In this document: positions 1 through 8,423 of the stretch, piece after piece
How positions within the stretch are numbered: the stretch's first letter is position 1
Layout: each line of letters opens with the position of its first letter
Assembly: GCA_023336205.1 (NCBI GenBank)
Contig: JALQCR010000032.1
Span: 1-64,000, forward strand
Length of the DNA stretch: 64,000 nucleotides
Source of the DNA: Pseudanabaena sp. Salubria-1
Lineage (GTDB): Bacteria; Cyanobacteriota; Cyanobacteriia; Pseudanabaenales; Pseudanabaenaceae
Reading direction: 5' to 3'
Notes under the pieces: model-generated
The model's input: the letters and a program-made list of their open reading frames with translations, nothing else
What the model was told of the DNA's origin: nothing
The model's database searches: none
Made by a program: the position numbers and the translations under genes

Positions 1-480
1 ACCAATCGAGCCATTGACCTCAGAGCCAAATCTACTCAGATACACATTCAGTCCTGCAAATTGTCCGATTTGGATTTGAGTTAGCCGATAGCTATCTCTC
101 AGCTTTTGGAATTGTTCAGAAATATGATCGGCTATCAGCACAGCTTTATCCAACATCACGCCGCGATCGCTGATGAATTGCTTCAGGTTGGCTTTGGCGA
201 CAGTGGCTAGGTCTGATTGAATATGCTGAATGTTGGCAGGATGGTTGGTATTTACCATGTCAGCTAGGTACTGAATCTTGGATTTGTCCCTAAACTGCGT
301 ATCGTTATAGGCTTGCAATTGCATTCCTAGTCCTTGCAATTCGGCTTCGAGGGTAGCACGTTCCATAATTAGAGGATCGCCCGATGCGATCGCTTTCATT
401 TGGGCAGCGTTGAGAACTGTCTCATCAATGTCTTCGATAGTGCGATGGGTGCGATCGCCCGACATCACCTGCGAAATCAT
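1..480 (-). pseudogene. C-terminal fragment of DarB-like DNA methylase/helicase
   Basis: The minus-strand frame is open from an ATG at 480 to the window edge. It reads SGDRTHRTIEDIDETVLNAA followed by KAIASGDPLIMER. That pattern marks the tail of the very large methylase plus SNF2-helicase proteins of conjugative plasmids and phages (P1 DarB type), just after the helicase core. An in-frame TGA lies about 20 bases upstream of the ATG, so the methylase and helicase halves are absent here. The matching N-terminal piece lies at 3340-3963 on the same strand. I infer one gene whose centre was replaced by the genes at 554-3371. The left end is cut by the window. Confidence 0.6.
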
Positions 481-553
481 TGTGTTGCTAAGATTTGCTC
501 ACGTTAGGCTATAACTAGATCATCAAAGCTAAATTTTCTAAGATTTATCTCGC

Positions 554-1990
554 ATGAGCAACTGCCTTTGTCTTGCTTGCGATCGCGCAAACTCAATAAC
601 AACTAGATTTTGCACTCAATGCGGCGCAAAGTTACAAATTCAAGAGCGTTATCGCGCTTTGAAGGTAATCGGACAGGGGGGATTTGGTAAGACTTTCTTA
701 GCTCAGGATGAGTCGAAGCCATCACAGCCGCGTTGTGTGATTAAGCAATTTGCTTTTGAAACGATCAATCCTAATGCGAGTCAAGGGACTTTGGATGTCG
801 CGATCAGGTTGTTTGAGCAGGAAGCAAAGCGGCTTGATGATTTGGGTAAGCATCCACAAATTCCTGAACTTCTATCTTTTACAATTCATGAGGGGAAGCA
901 GTACCTCATCCAAGAGTTTATCGATGGTGAGACTTTGGAACAGGAACTAGCGCGAGTTGGGGCTTTTAGTGAGCAGCAGGTGCGGGATGTATTAGTGGAG
1001 GTGCTGCAAATCTTGGAGTTTGTGCATAGCAAGTCGGTAATTCATCGCGATATTTCGCCAGACAATATCATTCGGCGGCGTAGTGATAAAAAGTTGGTGC
1101 TGGTAGATTTTGGGGCGGCAAAGCACGCAACGGCGACACTATTGGCAAAGACGGGTACGAGCATCGGGAAGGCGAGTTATGGCGCTCCTGAGCAAATGTT
1201 GGGTAAGTCGGTGTTTCAGAGCGATTTGTTTGGGTTGGGTGTGACTTGTTTGCATTTGCTCACGAATGTGGAACCGTTTACGCTCTATGATGTTTTGGAG
1301 AATGAATATCAATGGCGACAATACAAATCTGTAAGTTATGAGTTTGGCAATTTATTAGATCGGTTGACTGCTTATAAAGTTAAGGAACGTCCGAGTTCAG
1401 TTATCCAGACTTTACAAGAGTTGGGAATTGGACAAAAAACAACCGCTTCCACATCTGCAATTCCATCAACCAAGAGCGTTAATCCCAATCAGAGCATTAG
1501 TGGATCTAGTATTGAATTGCGATCAGCGAAAGGAATTGATTACCGCGAACTAGAGAAATTGCTGAAGGCAAAGGAATGGCGAAAGGCGGATGAACTTACG
1601 ACTAAACATATGCTAAAAGTAGCAGACATGGAAAAGCAAAATCACCTAAATGAGGCTTCAATTAAAGTTTTTCCTCATGAAGATTTACAGACGATTAATC
1701 GGTTGTGGATGCATTACAGTAATGGAGAATTTGGTTTTAGTGTTCAGAAACAACTCTGGCTAGAGTGTGGGGGTAAAATGTGGGAATACGACTATCAAGT
1801 CTGGAAGAAATTTGCATCAAAAGTGGGTTGGTATGTTCCACAAAAAGACACTTGGAGGACTTATAGTGAATTCATGAAACATACTAAAAATGCCCAAAAT
1901 GCTCCTCCAGCAAGTCTTCCTAATGGGGTTTTTATTTTAATTTGGTTGAGGTCTTCATGGAGTAATCTCCTATCTCGAAAAGATTTATAG
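554..1990 (+). CDS. Ser/Thr protein kinase with C-terminal GUN4 domain
   Basis: A 478-residue protein in three parts. An N-terminal zinc ribbon (about residues 4-24) has two CxxC pairs. A Hanks-type kinase domain (about 33-290) has the glycine loop IGQGGFGKT, catalytic VIHRDISPDN near 162 and DFGAAK near 185, so it should be active. A GUN4 domain starts near 328 (DYRELEKLL) and contains RLWMHYSNGEFGFSVQ. GUN4 binds tetrapyrroles and, in the free-standing protein, stimulates Mg-chelatase. Kinase-GUN4 fusions are a known cyanobacterial architecture, probably coupling tetrapyrrole state to phosphorylation; substrates are unknown. No membrane segment is visible. The gene lies between two halves of a broken methylase gene and is followed by a membrane protein. 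Confidence 0.9.
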   Translation: MSNCLCLACDRANSITTRFCTQCGAKLQIQERYRALKVIGQGGFGKTFLAQDESKPSQPRCVIKQFAFETINPNASQGTLDVAIRLFEQEAKRLDDLGKHPQIPELLSFTIHEGKQYLIQEFIDGETLEQELARVGAFSEQQVRDVLVEVLQILEFVHSKSVIHRDISPDNIIRRRSDKKLVLVDFGAAKHATATLLAKTGTSIGKASYGAPEQMLGKSVFQSDLFGLGVTCLHLLTNVEPFTLYDVLENEYQWRQYKSVSYEFGNLLDRLTAYKVKERPSSVIQTLQELGIGQKTTASTSAIPSTKSVNPNQSISGSSIELRSAKGIDYRELEKLLKAKEWRKADELTTKHMLKVADMEKQNHLNEASIKVFPHEDLQTINRLWMHYSNGEFGFSVQKQLWLECGGKMWEYDYQVWKKFASKVGWYVPQKDTWRTYSEFMKHTKNAQNAPPASLPNGVFILIWLRSSWSNLLSRKDL

Positions 1991-2045
1991 ACTTTAATAG
2001 ACGGCAATTATACAACTATATTTATACAGAAAGAAAACAAACCAT

Positions 2046-2915
2046 ATGGAAACTTTGGTGGAACAGCATTATACAATATCCTTTTTAGTGCCTATGGTAG
2101 GTTTGATTCTGTCAGGGATGTTACTTGCTTTTAAATTTGAGATTCACAAAAAAATAACTATCAATGATGAGAAAGGTATTCTTTTGCCATCATTTTGTAT
2201 TTTGATATCTCCATTTTTATCTTCTATTCTTTTTAATATTTCTCAAATTCCTACTATGAATAACATCGATATTTTAAGTTCAGTCATTACAATTGTGACT
2301 ACAACAACAAGTATTTATACTGCAAATTTTCTGCTTGATGGTTTTAGAGAACGCAAGAAAATTCTAGAAAGAGCAAAATTCTTTTTGTATAAATTAACAG
2401 AGAGCAAAAATTATCTTCTACAAATTAAGGGTGAAATATCAAAGCCACAACAAACTGAAGGTTACTACTTAGGACTTCGAGCAAAAGTACTTGCAAGTCT
2501 ACTTTTGGAGAATAAAGCGCCAGAGGATCTAGCAATTTTTGATCAAAGCATTATAGAGCAAATTGAAAAATGCTTCACAACCACAAAACGATTTGCTTTC
2601 GAGATTCAAGAAGCTTTGAACAACAAAGAAGAAGAACTTCTAAGAAATGTTATGGCTATTAGAGCAGATGAAGCTATTATTGAAGTTGACTTGTGTATAT
2701 TGGTTTTCCGTGTAAAATACTTTAGTAAACTACAGCAGACTGAAATACAAGAACTCAAAACTTCTTTTCAATGGAAATATAAAAAACTTAAAGATCAAGA
2801 AAGTGAAATATTGAAGCATCTCACTTTAGATAAACCGCCTAAGTACTATTCCGTATATGCTATTCAAAATATTGAAAGGGTATTTAAATCCTTAAACTGG
2901 GATATTAAACGATGA
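2046..2915 (+). CDS. hypothetical membrane protein with cytoplasmic helical tail
   Basis: I do not recognise this 289-residue protein. The first 100 residues hold three hydrophobic stretches (starting near residues 10, 43 and 75). The remainder is charged and helix-rich, with lysine/glutamate runs such as FRERKKILERAKFF, so it probably sits in the cytoplasm. The base composition is more AT-rich than in the kinase upstream, which suggests a separate origin. It begins 55 bases after the kinase gene, and its stop overlaps the next start (ATGA), so at least this gene and the DUF4258 gene are co-transcribed. A role as partner of the kinase is possible but only from position. Confidence 0.6.
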   Translation: METLVEQHYTISFLVPMVGLILSGMLLAFKFEIHKKITINDEKGILLPSFCILISPFLSSILFNISQIPTMNNIDILSSVITIVTTTTSIYTANFLLDGFRERKKILERAKFFLYKLTESKNYLLQIKGEISKPQQTEGYYLGLRAKVLASLLLENKAPEDLAIFDQSIIEQIEKCFTTTKRFAFEIQEALNNKEEELLRNVMAIRADEAIIEVDLCILVFRVKYFSKLQQTEIQELKTSFQWKYKKLKDQESEILKHLTLDKPPKYYSVYAIQNIERVFKSLNWDIKR

Positions 2916-3181
2916 ATATTATTTGGACTAAACACGGTGAGGAGCGACAACAACAATGGCAGCAAAAGCGATCGGACATTACCCGTGAAGCAGTCGAAAC
3001 AGTTTTGAGCTATCCTGAACAAATAGTACCCGAAAATGATGTACTCGTTGCACAATCTAAATTTGGTATAGGACTACTCAGAATCGTCTTCATCGAACTA
3101 GGAAACTCAAAGAGAATTATAACCTTGTATTGGACTAGTCAAGTAAAACGCTATTGGCAGGAGAACAACCATGAAAGTTAA
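2912..3181 (+). CDS. DUF4258-type small protein, toxin-like
   Basis: An 89-residue protein beginning IIWTKHGEERQQQW, with DITREAVETVLSYPEQ and a final ITLYWTSQVKRYW. This matches DUF4258, a compact RelE-like fold often found as the toxin half of a pair. It overlaps the previous gene by four bases, and the following DUF2283 gene begins inside it, so the two are translationally coupled. A pair of this kind is commonly treated as a toxin-antitoxin module; neither activity is demonstrated by the sequence. Confidence 0.65.
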   Translation: MNIIWTKHGEERQQQWQQKRSDITREAVETVLSYPEQIVPENDVLVAQSKFGIGLLRIVFIELGNSKRIITLYWTSQVKRYWQENNHES

Positions 3182-3371
3182 ATACGATGCAGAAGCAGAT
3201 ATTCTCATTTTCATCTTGCAAGACGATTTGCCATACGATGCAATATCCGAGCAAGGCGGCGTAATTGTCAGCTACAACGAAGCCCAAGAACCCGTCAGCA
3301 TTGAATTTTTAAATGCCTCTAAGCGCCAACTGTTCAATCCTAGCGAAACCAATTTAGTTGTTTCAAGGTAA
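3171..3371 (+). CDS. DUF2283 family protein, probable antitoxin
   Basis: A 66-residue protein starting MKVKYDAEADILIFILQDD, the hallmark opening of DUF2283, with a conserved core of GGVIVSYNEAQEPVSIEFLNA. DUF2283 genes sit directly after DUF4258 genes in many cyanobacteria, and here the frames overlap by 11 bases. The likely role is to neutralise the upstream protein. Its stop codon lies within about 30 bases of the breakpoint of the convergent methylase fragment. Confidence 0.7.
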   Translation: MKVKYDAEADILIFILQDDLPYDAISEQGGVIVSYNEAQEPVSIEFLNASKRQLFNPSETNLVVSR

Positions 3372-3963
3372 TTAGTGTCACTAGTTCGCGATCGCTCTTG
3401 TCAAAGCTGCTATCGGATAGGCTGACTTTCTCAAAACCTTGAGCATAAATCTGAGCTTCTGGATAAAGCAATCTCGCGATTTGGGCAAAGGTGGGATCTA
3501 GTTCTACACCTACCCATTTCGATTTAATTCTCATATTCTGAGGCTGGCAACCCATGAAGGATAAAGTGTTGCAAGCGGGTTCAATGATCGCTCCACCTGT
3601 AAATCCGATCGCGGCGAGTAAATCCCACATGGCACGGATGACTTCAAAGCTGGTTTGGTAGGCAGTAGCAGTGGCTGATTTGGCGGCTTGGATTTCGGCG
3701 GTGGTGAGCAGTTGGCAAAGTCTTTCATAGCATCGGTACTGCCATGTGTTTCCCTGATGGTTCGCTCCCACCCAGATATCGGTGAGGGTTCCCCATCCCG
3801 AAGCTTTGGCTAGTTCTATTTGCTGGTCAGGTTCGCCAATTTGGATGGATTTCGATAGAGCGATCGCCTCTACTGTTGCTTCGGCTTTTATTCGTAGAGA
3901 ACTGTCAAAATGCTCTTCAATTTCTTCGGTAATTTCAAACATAGGATTTTGTGCTTTTGGCAA
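3340..3963 (-). pseudogene. N-terminal fragment of DarB-like adenine methylase/helicase
   Basis: The frame opens at TTG 3963 or ATG 3942. It carries ASGWGTLTDIW, a degenerate TGWG motif, then TAYQTSFEVIRAMWDLL and GGAIIEPACNTLSFMG, which is SAM-binding motif I of Eco57I/DarB-type N6-adenine methylases. VGVELDPTFAQIARLLYP follows. After DSSFD the expected catalytic NPF/NPPY segment never appears; the reading changes to unrelated residues and stops at 3340. The protein therefore lacks its catalytic motif and all helicase motifs. Its C-terminal counterpart lies at 1-480. The breakpoint is near 3398, next to a GCGATCGC octamer. Confidence 0.7.
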
Positions 3964-4016
3964 ACTTTCAGTTGTTATGCGTTTGTTCCTGAGAACAGGC
4001 GCTAGCCATTGGCATA

Positions 4017-4052
4017 AAAAAAGGCAAGACTTTAGCTGTCCTGCCTTTTTTT
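4017..4052 (-). terminator. hairpin with A/T flanks between two minus-strand genes
   Basis: An inverted repeat AAAAAAAGGCAAGAC / GTCCTGCCTTTTTTT encloses a 6-base loop with one mismatch. It lies directly downstream of the Rpn-type nuclease gene that ends at 4072 and would work as a rho-independent terminator on either strand. Confidence 0.8.
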
Positions 4053-4071
4053 AGTATTGGTTCAAAATCCT

Positions 4072-4950
4072 CTATTTAGCTTTGCCTTGAGTTTTTAGCC
4101 AAGCACTTAGGTCGGCGATCGTCTCTAAGTCAAATAATGCTTCGGCTAAATTTTCTAGCTGTTTTGCCGATAGTTTGTTTACCTTGCCCCGCAAACTTGG
4201 GCTAATCTGTCCAAATTTGCGATTGAGCAGCCGCAATAGCATCGTAGCTTGTCCCTTGACCACTCCGCGCTGCTCGCCTAGCTTCAAACCACGTTGCTCG
4301 CCTTCTTCTTTTGCCTCTTGATATACACGAGTCTGCTTTAAATCGCTGTATGTAAACATTGCCTCAATCTCCTGACGGGTTAGTTTTGGAAATTTATAAA
4401 CCAATACTGTCTCTATTAATTCTAATACCTGTTCTTGAATTTCGGGATCGTTTTCCTGCTCAATTTTCTCGCCCAATTGTCTTGCCATAGTTACGGCTTG
4501 ACTTTCACTGGACAAGATTAGCTGAATAATATTGATCGCAAAAGAGTCTGTCTCCCGATCTACCAAGTCTTCCAAGTACACTCTTTGTAACCTTTGACAG
4601 TTGAGCATCTCCTGCACATGGCTTCTTGGCTCTGGCTCATAGCTACGCCTCGCAAAGATGGCGATCGCTTTCCAATCTTGCTCAGGACGGTATTGATTCA
4701 GGTATAGATATATTTCCGATAAGTACTCCCAGTAAAAGTCTTCCTTTTGCTGAAACTGCACCTCAAGTAGATATATCAGTTTGTCTTTCGCTTTTGGGAT
4801 AAATATTCCATCAAAGCGAAAGGCTTTCTCTTTTACTTCCACCGAACTAAATTCATAGCCTTCAGCTTCCGAGATCGGGCGTTCGATTAGCTCAAATAGC
4901 AAGCTGTGAAAAGCGTTAAATAATTGGTAAAAAAGCGTGTCAGTCCTCAT
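4072..4950 (-). CDS. Rpn-type DUF2887 nuclease-like protein
   Basis: A 292-residue protein starting MRTDTLFYQLFNAF. It belongs to the DUF2887/Rpn group (PD-(D/E)XK nuclease fold, often named recombination-promoting nuclease or putative transposase). The nuclease core shows FRFDGIF near residue 43 and YLLEVQFQ near 61, fitting the D and ExQ positions of the fold. Near 208 there is a short repeat rich in GEQRG, then a C-terminal domain like DUF4351 (LLRLLNRKFGQI to the end). These genes exist in many drifting copies in cyanobacteria. This one looks intact, with a terminator directly behind it. Its role in the cell is not settled. Confidence 0.85.
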   Translation of the reverse strand: MRTDTLFYQLFNAFHSLLFELIERPISEAEGYEFSSVEVKEKAFRFDGIFIPKAKDKLIYLLEVQFQQKEDFYWEYLSEIYLYLNQYRPEQDWKAIAIFARRSYEPEPRSHVQEMLNCQRLQRVYLEDLVDRETDSFAINIIQLILSSESQAVTMARQLGEKIEQENDPEIQEQVLELIETVLVYKFPKLTRQEIEAMFTYSDLKQTRVYQEAKEEGEQRGLKLGEQRGVVKGQATMLLRLLNRKFGQISPSLRGKVNKLSAKQLENLAEALFDLETIADLSAWLKTQGKAK

Positions 4951-5026
4951 AATTACTTAGCCTAGCAAAGTTTTGACCTTGTGCAAATTGTTTTTCATTA
5001 TTTTATTTTTTTAAAGAATAGATAAG

Positions 5027-5056
5027 GAGAGAATAAAGCGATCGCTTTATTCTCTC
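5027..5056. repeat. 30-bp perfect palindrome after the polymerase-like gene
   Basis: Two 15-base arms meet with no loop at a GCGATCGC core, starting GAGAGAATAAAG. It lies seven bases beyond the stop of the DFDGD protein gene. It could act as a transcription end or mRNA-protecting hairpin, although no clear U-run follows on the minus strand. Confidence 0.8.
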
Positions 5057-5062
5057 TATTTT

Positions 5063-7426
5063 CTAGGCTGCGACTAGTTCGCAAACTATGATCTTTTGTT
5101 GTGTAGTCAGGGATGCAACATATTCCCCAACGATTACTTTTGCCGAGTCCTTAGCAACTAATCCCAGTAAATATGGCTTTTTCCTGCTATTTCTCACGAC
5201 TTCAATTTGATATCTACCATCCTGCTCACGTTGAGATACAACAATGGAAATACAGGCGTGTTCTCCATTGCCTGTCCATTTGGTTGATGCGAGTTCTCCA
5301 TACTGCGCTCCGACTACTTGCAGTCGCATGAGATGGTTTTCATGGAGGCGATCGCATACTTCGGGTAGGAACATATTGAAGACAACACTCGCAGTGCCAT
5401 GATCGCCGTTGTGACTGGCTTGCCACATAGCGGCACTACAAGTTTGGGCGGTTTTCTCGCTTTTCTCCCGTAGTTTCTCACCTAAGCCTTTCGCCCATTC
5501 CACGGCAGCACGGAGGATTTTCTTCCGTGATTCCCGATCGCTTGATAGTTTCATCGCTTCCCTAATCTTGCTGGTATATTCATCGCGACGGGCGATCGCT
5601 CTTTTGTAGAGAATCTCGCTTGGTTTGACGAATAGTTCGCGGAATTCAAGAAGTGTACGTTCGTGCAAATCTACGGGTTGCCAGATTGCATTCACGGATT
5701 GAATCAGGAATGATATCGGGTCGTTGTATTCTCCATTGGCTACCAAGGTTCTTGCGGGCATCTTGCATCTCTGTTTGGAGTCGTAGTAGCTGCCATATAC
5801 ACCTTGCTTCTTGCGATCGATCAGCCAATCCAGTTTCGGTAGGCTTTTGCCGACTTCATCAAGGAAGGCTTGGTCGTGGCTGAGGTCAGATTTGAGCCGA
5901 TCTACGGCGACTTGGACTTCTTGGGCTAAGCCTGCAATGTACTGATGATTGCCCGTAGCCCATGCAGTGGCTAGGTAATAGGTGATCAGTCCAATTTGGT
6001 TTTCGGTCGATCTGAGAGCAACTTCGGCTAGGGTTCCTTGCACTGCTACTTTGTCGGGTTTATAGGTGGTGGGCTTGATGTGATGTTGACGGATTTCTTT
6101 GGCAATTTCAGGTAGTTTCTTAACTGATTTGACACAGAAGGTATCACCGTCAAAGTCCATGCCACAATAGTCACGCGCTTCGTCTGGGTTGACATACATG
6201 GTTCCCTGTTGGTTGAGTCCTTTGATGTGTTTATTTGTCCAGATTTGCAAGTCGTTGCGATCGCGGATGGGATAGCGAAATCCGACATATTCGCCTTGTG
6301 GCATTTCAGGGATGCACATTTCCAGTTTTCCTAGTTCAGGACAGGGCTGGGCCATGAAGCTAGAGAAGTTGATACCGCCACTGGTAGCAAGGGTTAACCA
6401 CCGTCTTCTTACTAGGTCTTCAATCTTTCTCACCACATACGGATGTTCTAGCAGTTGTCCGTAGATGTCATGTTTGAGGATTTCCGATAGGATTTTGCCG
6501 TCGGCTTCTTCTTCGCGTTCTTCTTCAGGTTCGTCTACTTTCACCCATTGTTCGGTTTGCACTAGTTGGCAGAGTTGTTTGACATCGGATTGGGCTGCGA
6601 CTAATGTTTCGGCTTTGAGTTGGGTAATTGGTAAGACATCATGGGCGATCGCCTGTTGGCTGAACCATTGCCAAACGGTATAGGAGGTCTTGATGCTGCG
6701 CTTTTGGGCGAAGTTGACGATTCCTAGTTTCAGGCTGGATACTTGTTGGATTCCTAATGCTGGTTTATGTCCTTTAAAACATGATAGTGGCATTACTAAG
6801 TCCACTCCTTTAGGTAGGTTTAGTTCTACTTGCAATGTCCCTTTGGCTACCCATGCGTTGGTTATTCCTGCCCGAAATTGGAATGGGGTATTTGCGGGAA
6901 TTGCGAAGTCTTCGCTTTGACGGAGTTGATTTAACAATTCATGGCTGATTTTGCCATGACAGTCATCGGTGCGATATTCTTTGTCTTGGACAATCAGGAT
7001 CGTTAGTTGTGGGATTGAGTAGATTTTGAGGCATTCGGTCATTAGGATTGAGCCGTAGTTGATTTGTCCCATAGCGCTAGGGAAATAGTTGGCAAAGGGA
7101 TTTAATTCGTGGCTAAAGAAGAAGTCTCCATGTTTTCGCGCTCCTGATGCTCCTGATAGTTGATATTTGCCCAGTCCTTTATTAAGGGCGGCGATCGCCT
7201 GTTTCTTTAGTGGAACAATGCTTTTGGCGGCGGTGCTGCGTTGGCTTGCGGATTTACTGGTTTTGGCGGTGCTTTCGGCTTTAGCAATCTTGTTCAAAAA
7301 TGGAGAAATGTTGCCGATACTGAGTTTGATATCGGGATGCAGTGCTTCTAATAGGGTGTTACGAAATTGGATATCTTTGTCCACAATTTCACCTGTGGCA
7401 AGGTTGGTCTTGGCGATCGTTAGCAT
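5063..7426 (-). CDS. putative single-chain two-barrel RNA polymerase (DFDGD motif)
   Basis: A 787-residue protein. Residues 421-428 read YCGMDFDGD, the metal-chelating DxDGD signature of the catalytic double-psi beta barrel found in RNA polymerase beta-prime, in eukaryotic RNA-silencing RdRPs and in phage SPbeta YonO. The flanks resemble the RdRP/YonO branch more than beta-prime: about 40 residues before is GFRYPIRDRNDLQIW (compare R-P-x-H-x-G-D-I in RdRPs). About 40 after is RSTENQIGLITYYLATAW, then LAQEVQVAVDRLKSDL, like the LG-I/hxxAD and AVDFxKtG segments of RdRPs. No zinc finger, beta-subunit domain or membrane segment is seen. The ATG at 7426 opens the frame 22 nt past a strong hairpin. 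It is last in a four-gene run. Polymerase activity and template type are inference. A decayed second copy lies near 13.2-13.34 kb. Confidence 0.7.
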   Translation of the reverse strand: MLTIAKTNLATGEIVDKDIQFRNTLLEALHPDIKLSIGNISPFLNKIAKAESTAKTSKSASQRSTAAKSIVPLKKQAIAALNKGLGKYQLSGASGARKHGDFFFSHELNPFANYFPSAMGQINYGSILMTECLKIYSIPQLTILIVQDKEYRTDDCHGKISHELLNQLRQSEDFAIPANTPFQFRAGITNAWVAKGTLQVELNLPKGVDLVMPLSCFKGHKPALGIQQVSSLKLGIVNFAQKRSIKTSYTVWQWFSQQAIAHDVLPITQLKAETLVAAQSDVKQLCQLVQTEQWVKVDEPEEEREEEADGKILSEILKHDIYGQLLEHPYVVRKIEDLVRRRWLTLATSGGINFSSFMAQPCPELGKLEMCIPEMPQGEYVGFRYPIRDRNDLQIWTNKHIKGLNQQGTMYVNPDEARDYCGMDFDGDTFCVKSVKKLPEIAKEIRQHHIKPTTYKPDKVAVQGTLAEVALRSTENQIGLITYYLATAWATGNHQYIAGLAQEVQVAVDRLKSDLSHDQAFLDEVGKSLPKLDWLIDRKKQGVYGSYYDSKQRCKMPARTLVANGEYNDPISFLIQSVNAIWQPVDLHERTLLEFRELFVKPSEILYKRAIARRDEYTSKIREAMKLSSDRESRKKILRAAVEWAKGLGEKLREKSEKTAQTCSAAMWQASHNGDHGTASVVFNMFLPEVCDRLHENHLMRLQVVGAQYGELASTKWTGNGEHACISIVVSQREQDGRYQIEVVRNSRKKPYLLGLVAKDSAKVIVGEYVASLTTQQKIIVCELVAA

Positions 7427-7447
7427 CTGTTTGTACTCTCAAATTAG

Positions 7448-7481
7448 TGAAGCGCCTAGATCGTTGGATCTAGGCGCTTCA
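7448..7481 (-). promoter_or_regulatory. 15-bp perfect hairpin in front of the polymerase-like gene
   Basis: Arms TGAAGCGCCTAGATC and GATCTAGGCGCTTCA close on a GTTG loop. On the transcribed strand it stands about 22 bases before the ATG and has no U-run after it. A role in mRNA processing, attenuation or template recognition is more likely than simple termination. Confidence 0.75.
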
Positions 7482-7505
7482 TGGTGATGGGGTTAGTGGG
7501 GTAGT

Positions 7506-7961
7506 TTAGGCGGCGATTTTATTCATTTCTGGACGATAGATCACCAATCCCTTTGCCAACAGAGCATCGATCGTGGTTGGTCTGGTTGGCAGAAAGTTGA
7601 TCTTGTCGTCTTTGGTTGCCAAAATCTTGCAGCCGTAATACTTTTCCAAACGCTCTGTGACCTTGCTAATATGCATCGTGCCGATGTTTGTCAACGTCCA
7701 GCCATTCTTCGCTTGATATAGCCACATCTTGTCTGTACTGGCTGGTGATGCACTTGATGCACTGACTTCTGGTTTACGGCTAGTTGATTCAGCCTTGGTA
7801 TTGCTAGCTGCTACTGCTTGTGCGATCTGTTTGACTGGGATTTGGGCATTGATGTGAACAATCAAGGCTCTGGTGGTTACGTTTAGTTCGTCTTGGCTCA
7901 ATTTTGCAATCATTTTATCTGCCAATTCTGCGGGGGTATCGAATCTTAGTTGACGTGACAT
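7506..7961 (-). CDS. hypothetical protein in the polymerase-like operon
   Basis: I do not recognise this 151-residue protein. The N-terminal half (MSRQLRFDTPAELADKMIAK to about residue 55) is predicted helical and compact. A serine/alanine-rich linker follows (about 55-75). The C-terminal half has KMWLYQAKNGWTLTNIG and ISKVTERLEKYYGCKILAT, which looks like a small alpha/beta domain. There is no signal peptide or membrane segment. It precedes the DFDGD protein gene by 80 bases holding a hairpin and follows the SAP-domain gene, all on the minus strand. It may be an accessory nucleic-acid-binding factor of the polymerase, by position only. Confidence 0.6.
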   Translation of the reverse strand: MSRQLRFDTPAELADKMIAKLSQDELNVTTRALIVHINAQIPVKQIAQAVAASNTKAESTSRKPEVSASSASPASTDKMWLYQAKNGWTLTNIGTMHISKVTERLEKYYGCKILATKDDKINFLPTRPTTIDALLAKGLVIYRPEMNKIAA

Positions 7962-8039
7962 GATTTTAGTTTCCTGACTTTAAGTTGTTGTTGACAATTG
8001 CTCACGGACTTTACGCGGTAGCGTTCTTCTGGCTTCTCA

Positions 8040-8090
8040 AGCTTGTCAATGTAGATGTCCGTCAAAGAAAGACATCTACATTGACAAGCT
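8040..8090 (-). promoter_or_regulatory. 20-bp perfect hairpin between operon genes
   Basis: The arms AGCTTGTCAATGTAGATGTC and GACATCTACATTGACAAGCT match over all 20 bases around an 11-base loop. It lies ten bases after the stop of the SAP-domain gene and about 80 bases before the next start. It is the second long hairpin within this operon. Confidence 0.8.
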
Positions 8091-8423
8091 CACTTTCGAC
8101 CTATACATTCAAGTGATATATCAACTCCTTCTTTTTCAATGTTCGCCAATTGGGAATTTTGCGTTCTCTTGCTAAAGGTCTTAGTTCTTGAACAGTCATT
8201 TTCGAGATTGGCTTAGTAGCTGTTTCTTCAATGATTTCAGGCTTTTCATCCTGTCCCAATACTTCTAGTTTTGGTGCGGCTTTGGCTGAGGATAGAGTTA
8301 ATGTTGTAGCTGGTAGCAATGTTTCTGTAACCGTAAAAATCTTTGCTGTGGTTACATCGGTTGGAATCTGAGAAAGAAGGGACTGAGTGGTGGGTTCAGC
8401 ACTTAGAAATGATAGTAGGGCAT

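Noticed and set aside
5063..7426. DFDGD protein as a normal RNA polymerase beta-prime fragment
   Set aside because: It lacks the NADFDGDQMAVH context, zinc ribbon, bridge-helix and trigger-loop segments of beta-prime, and is complete with its own start and stop.
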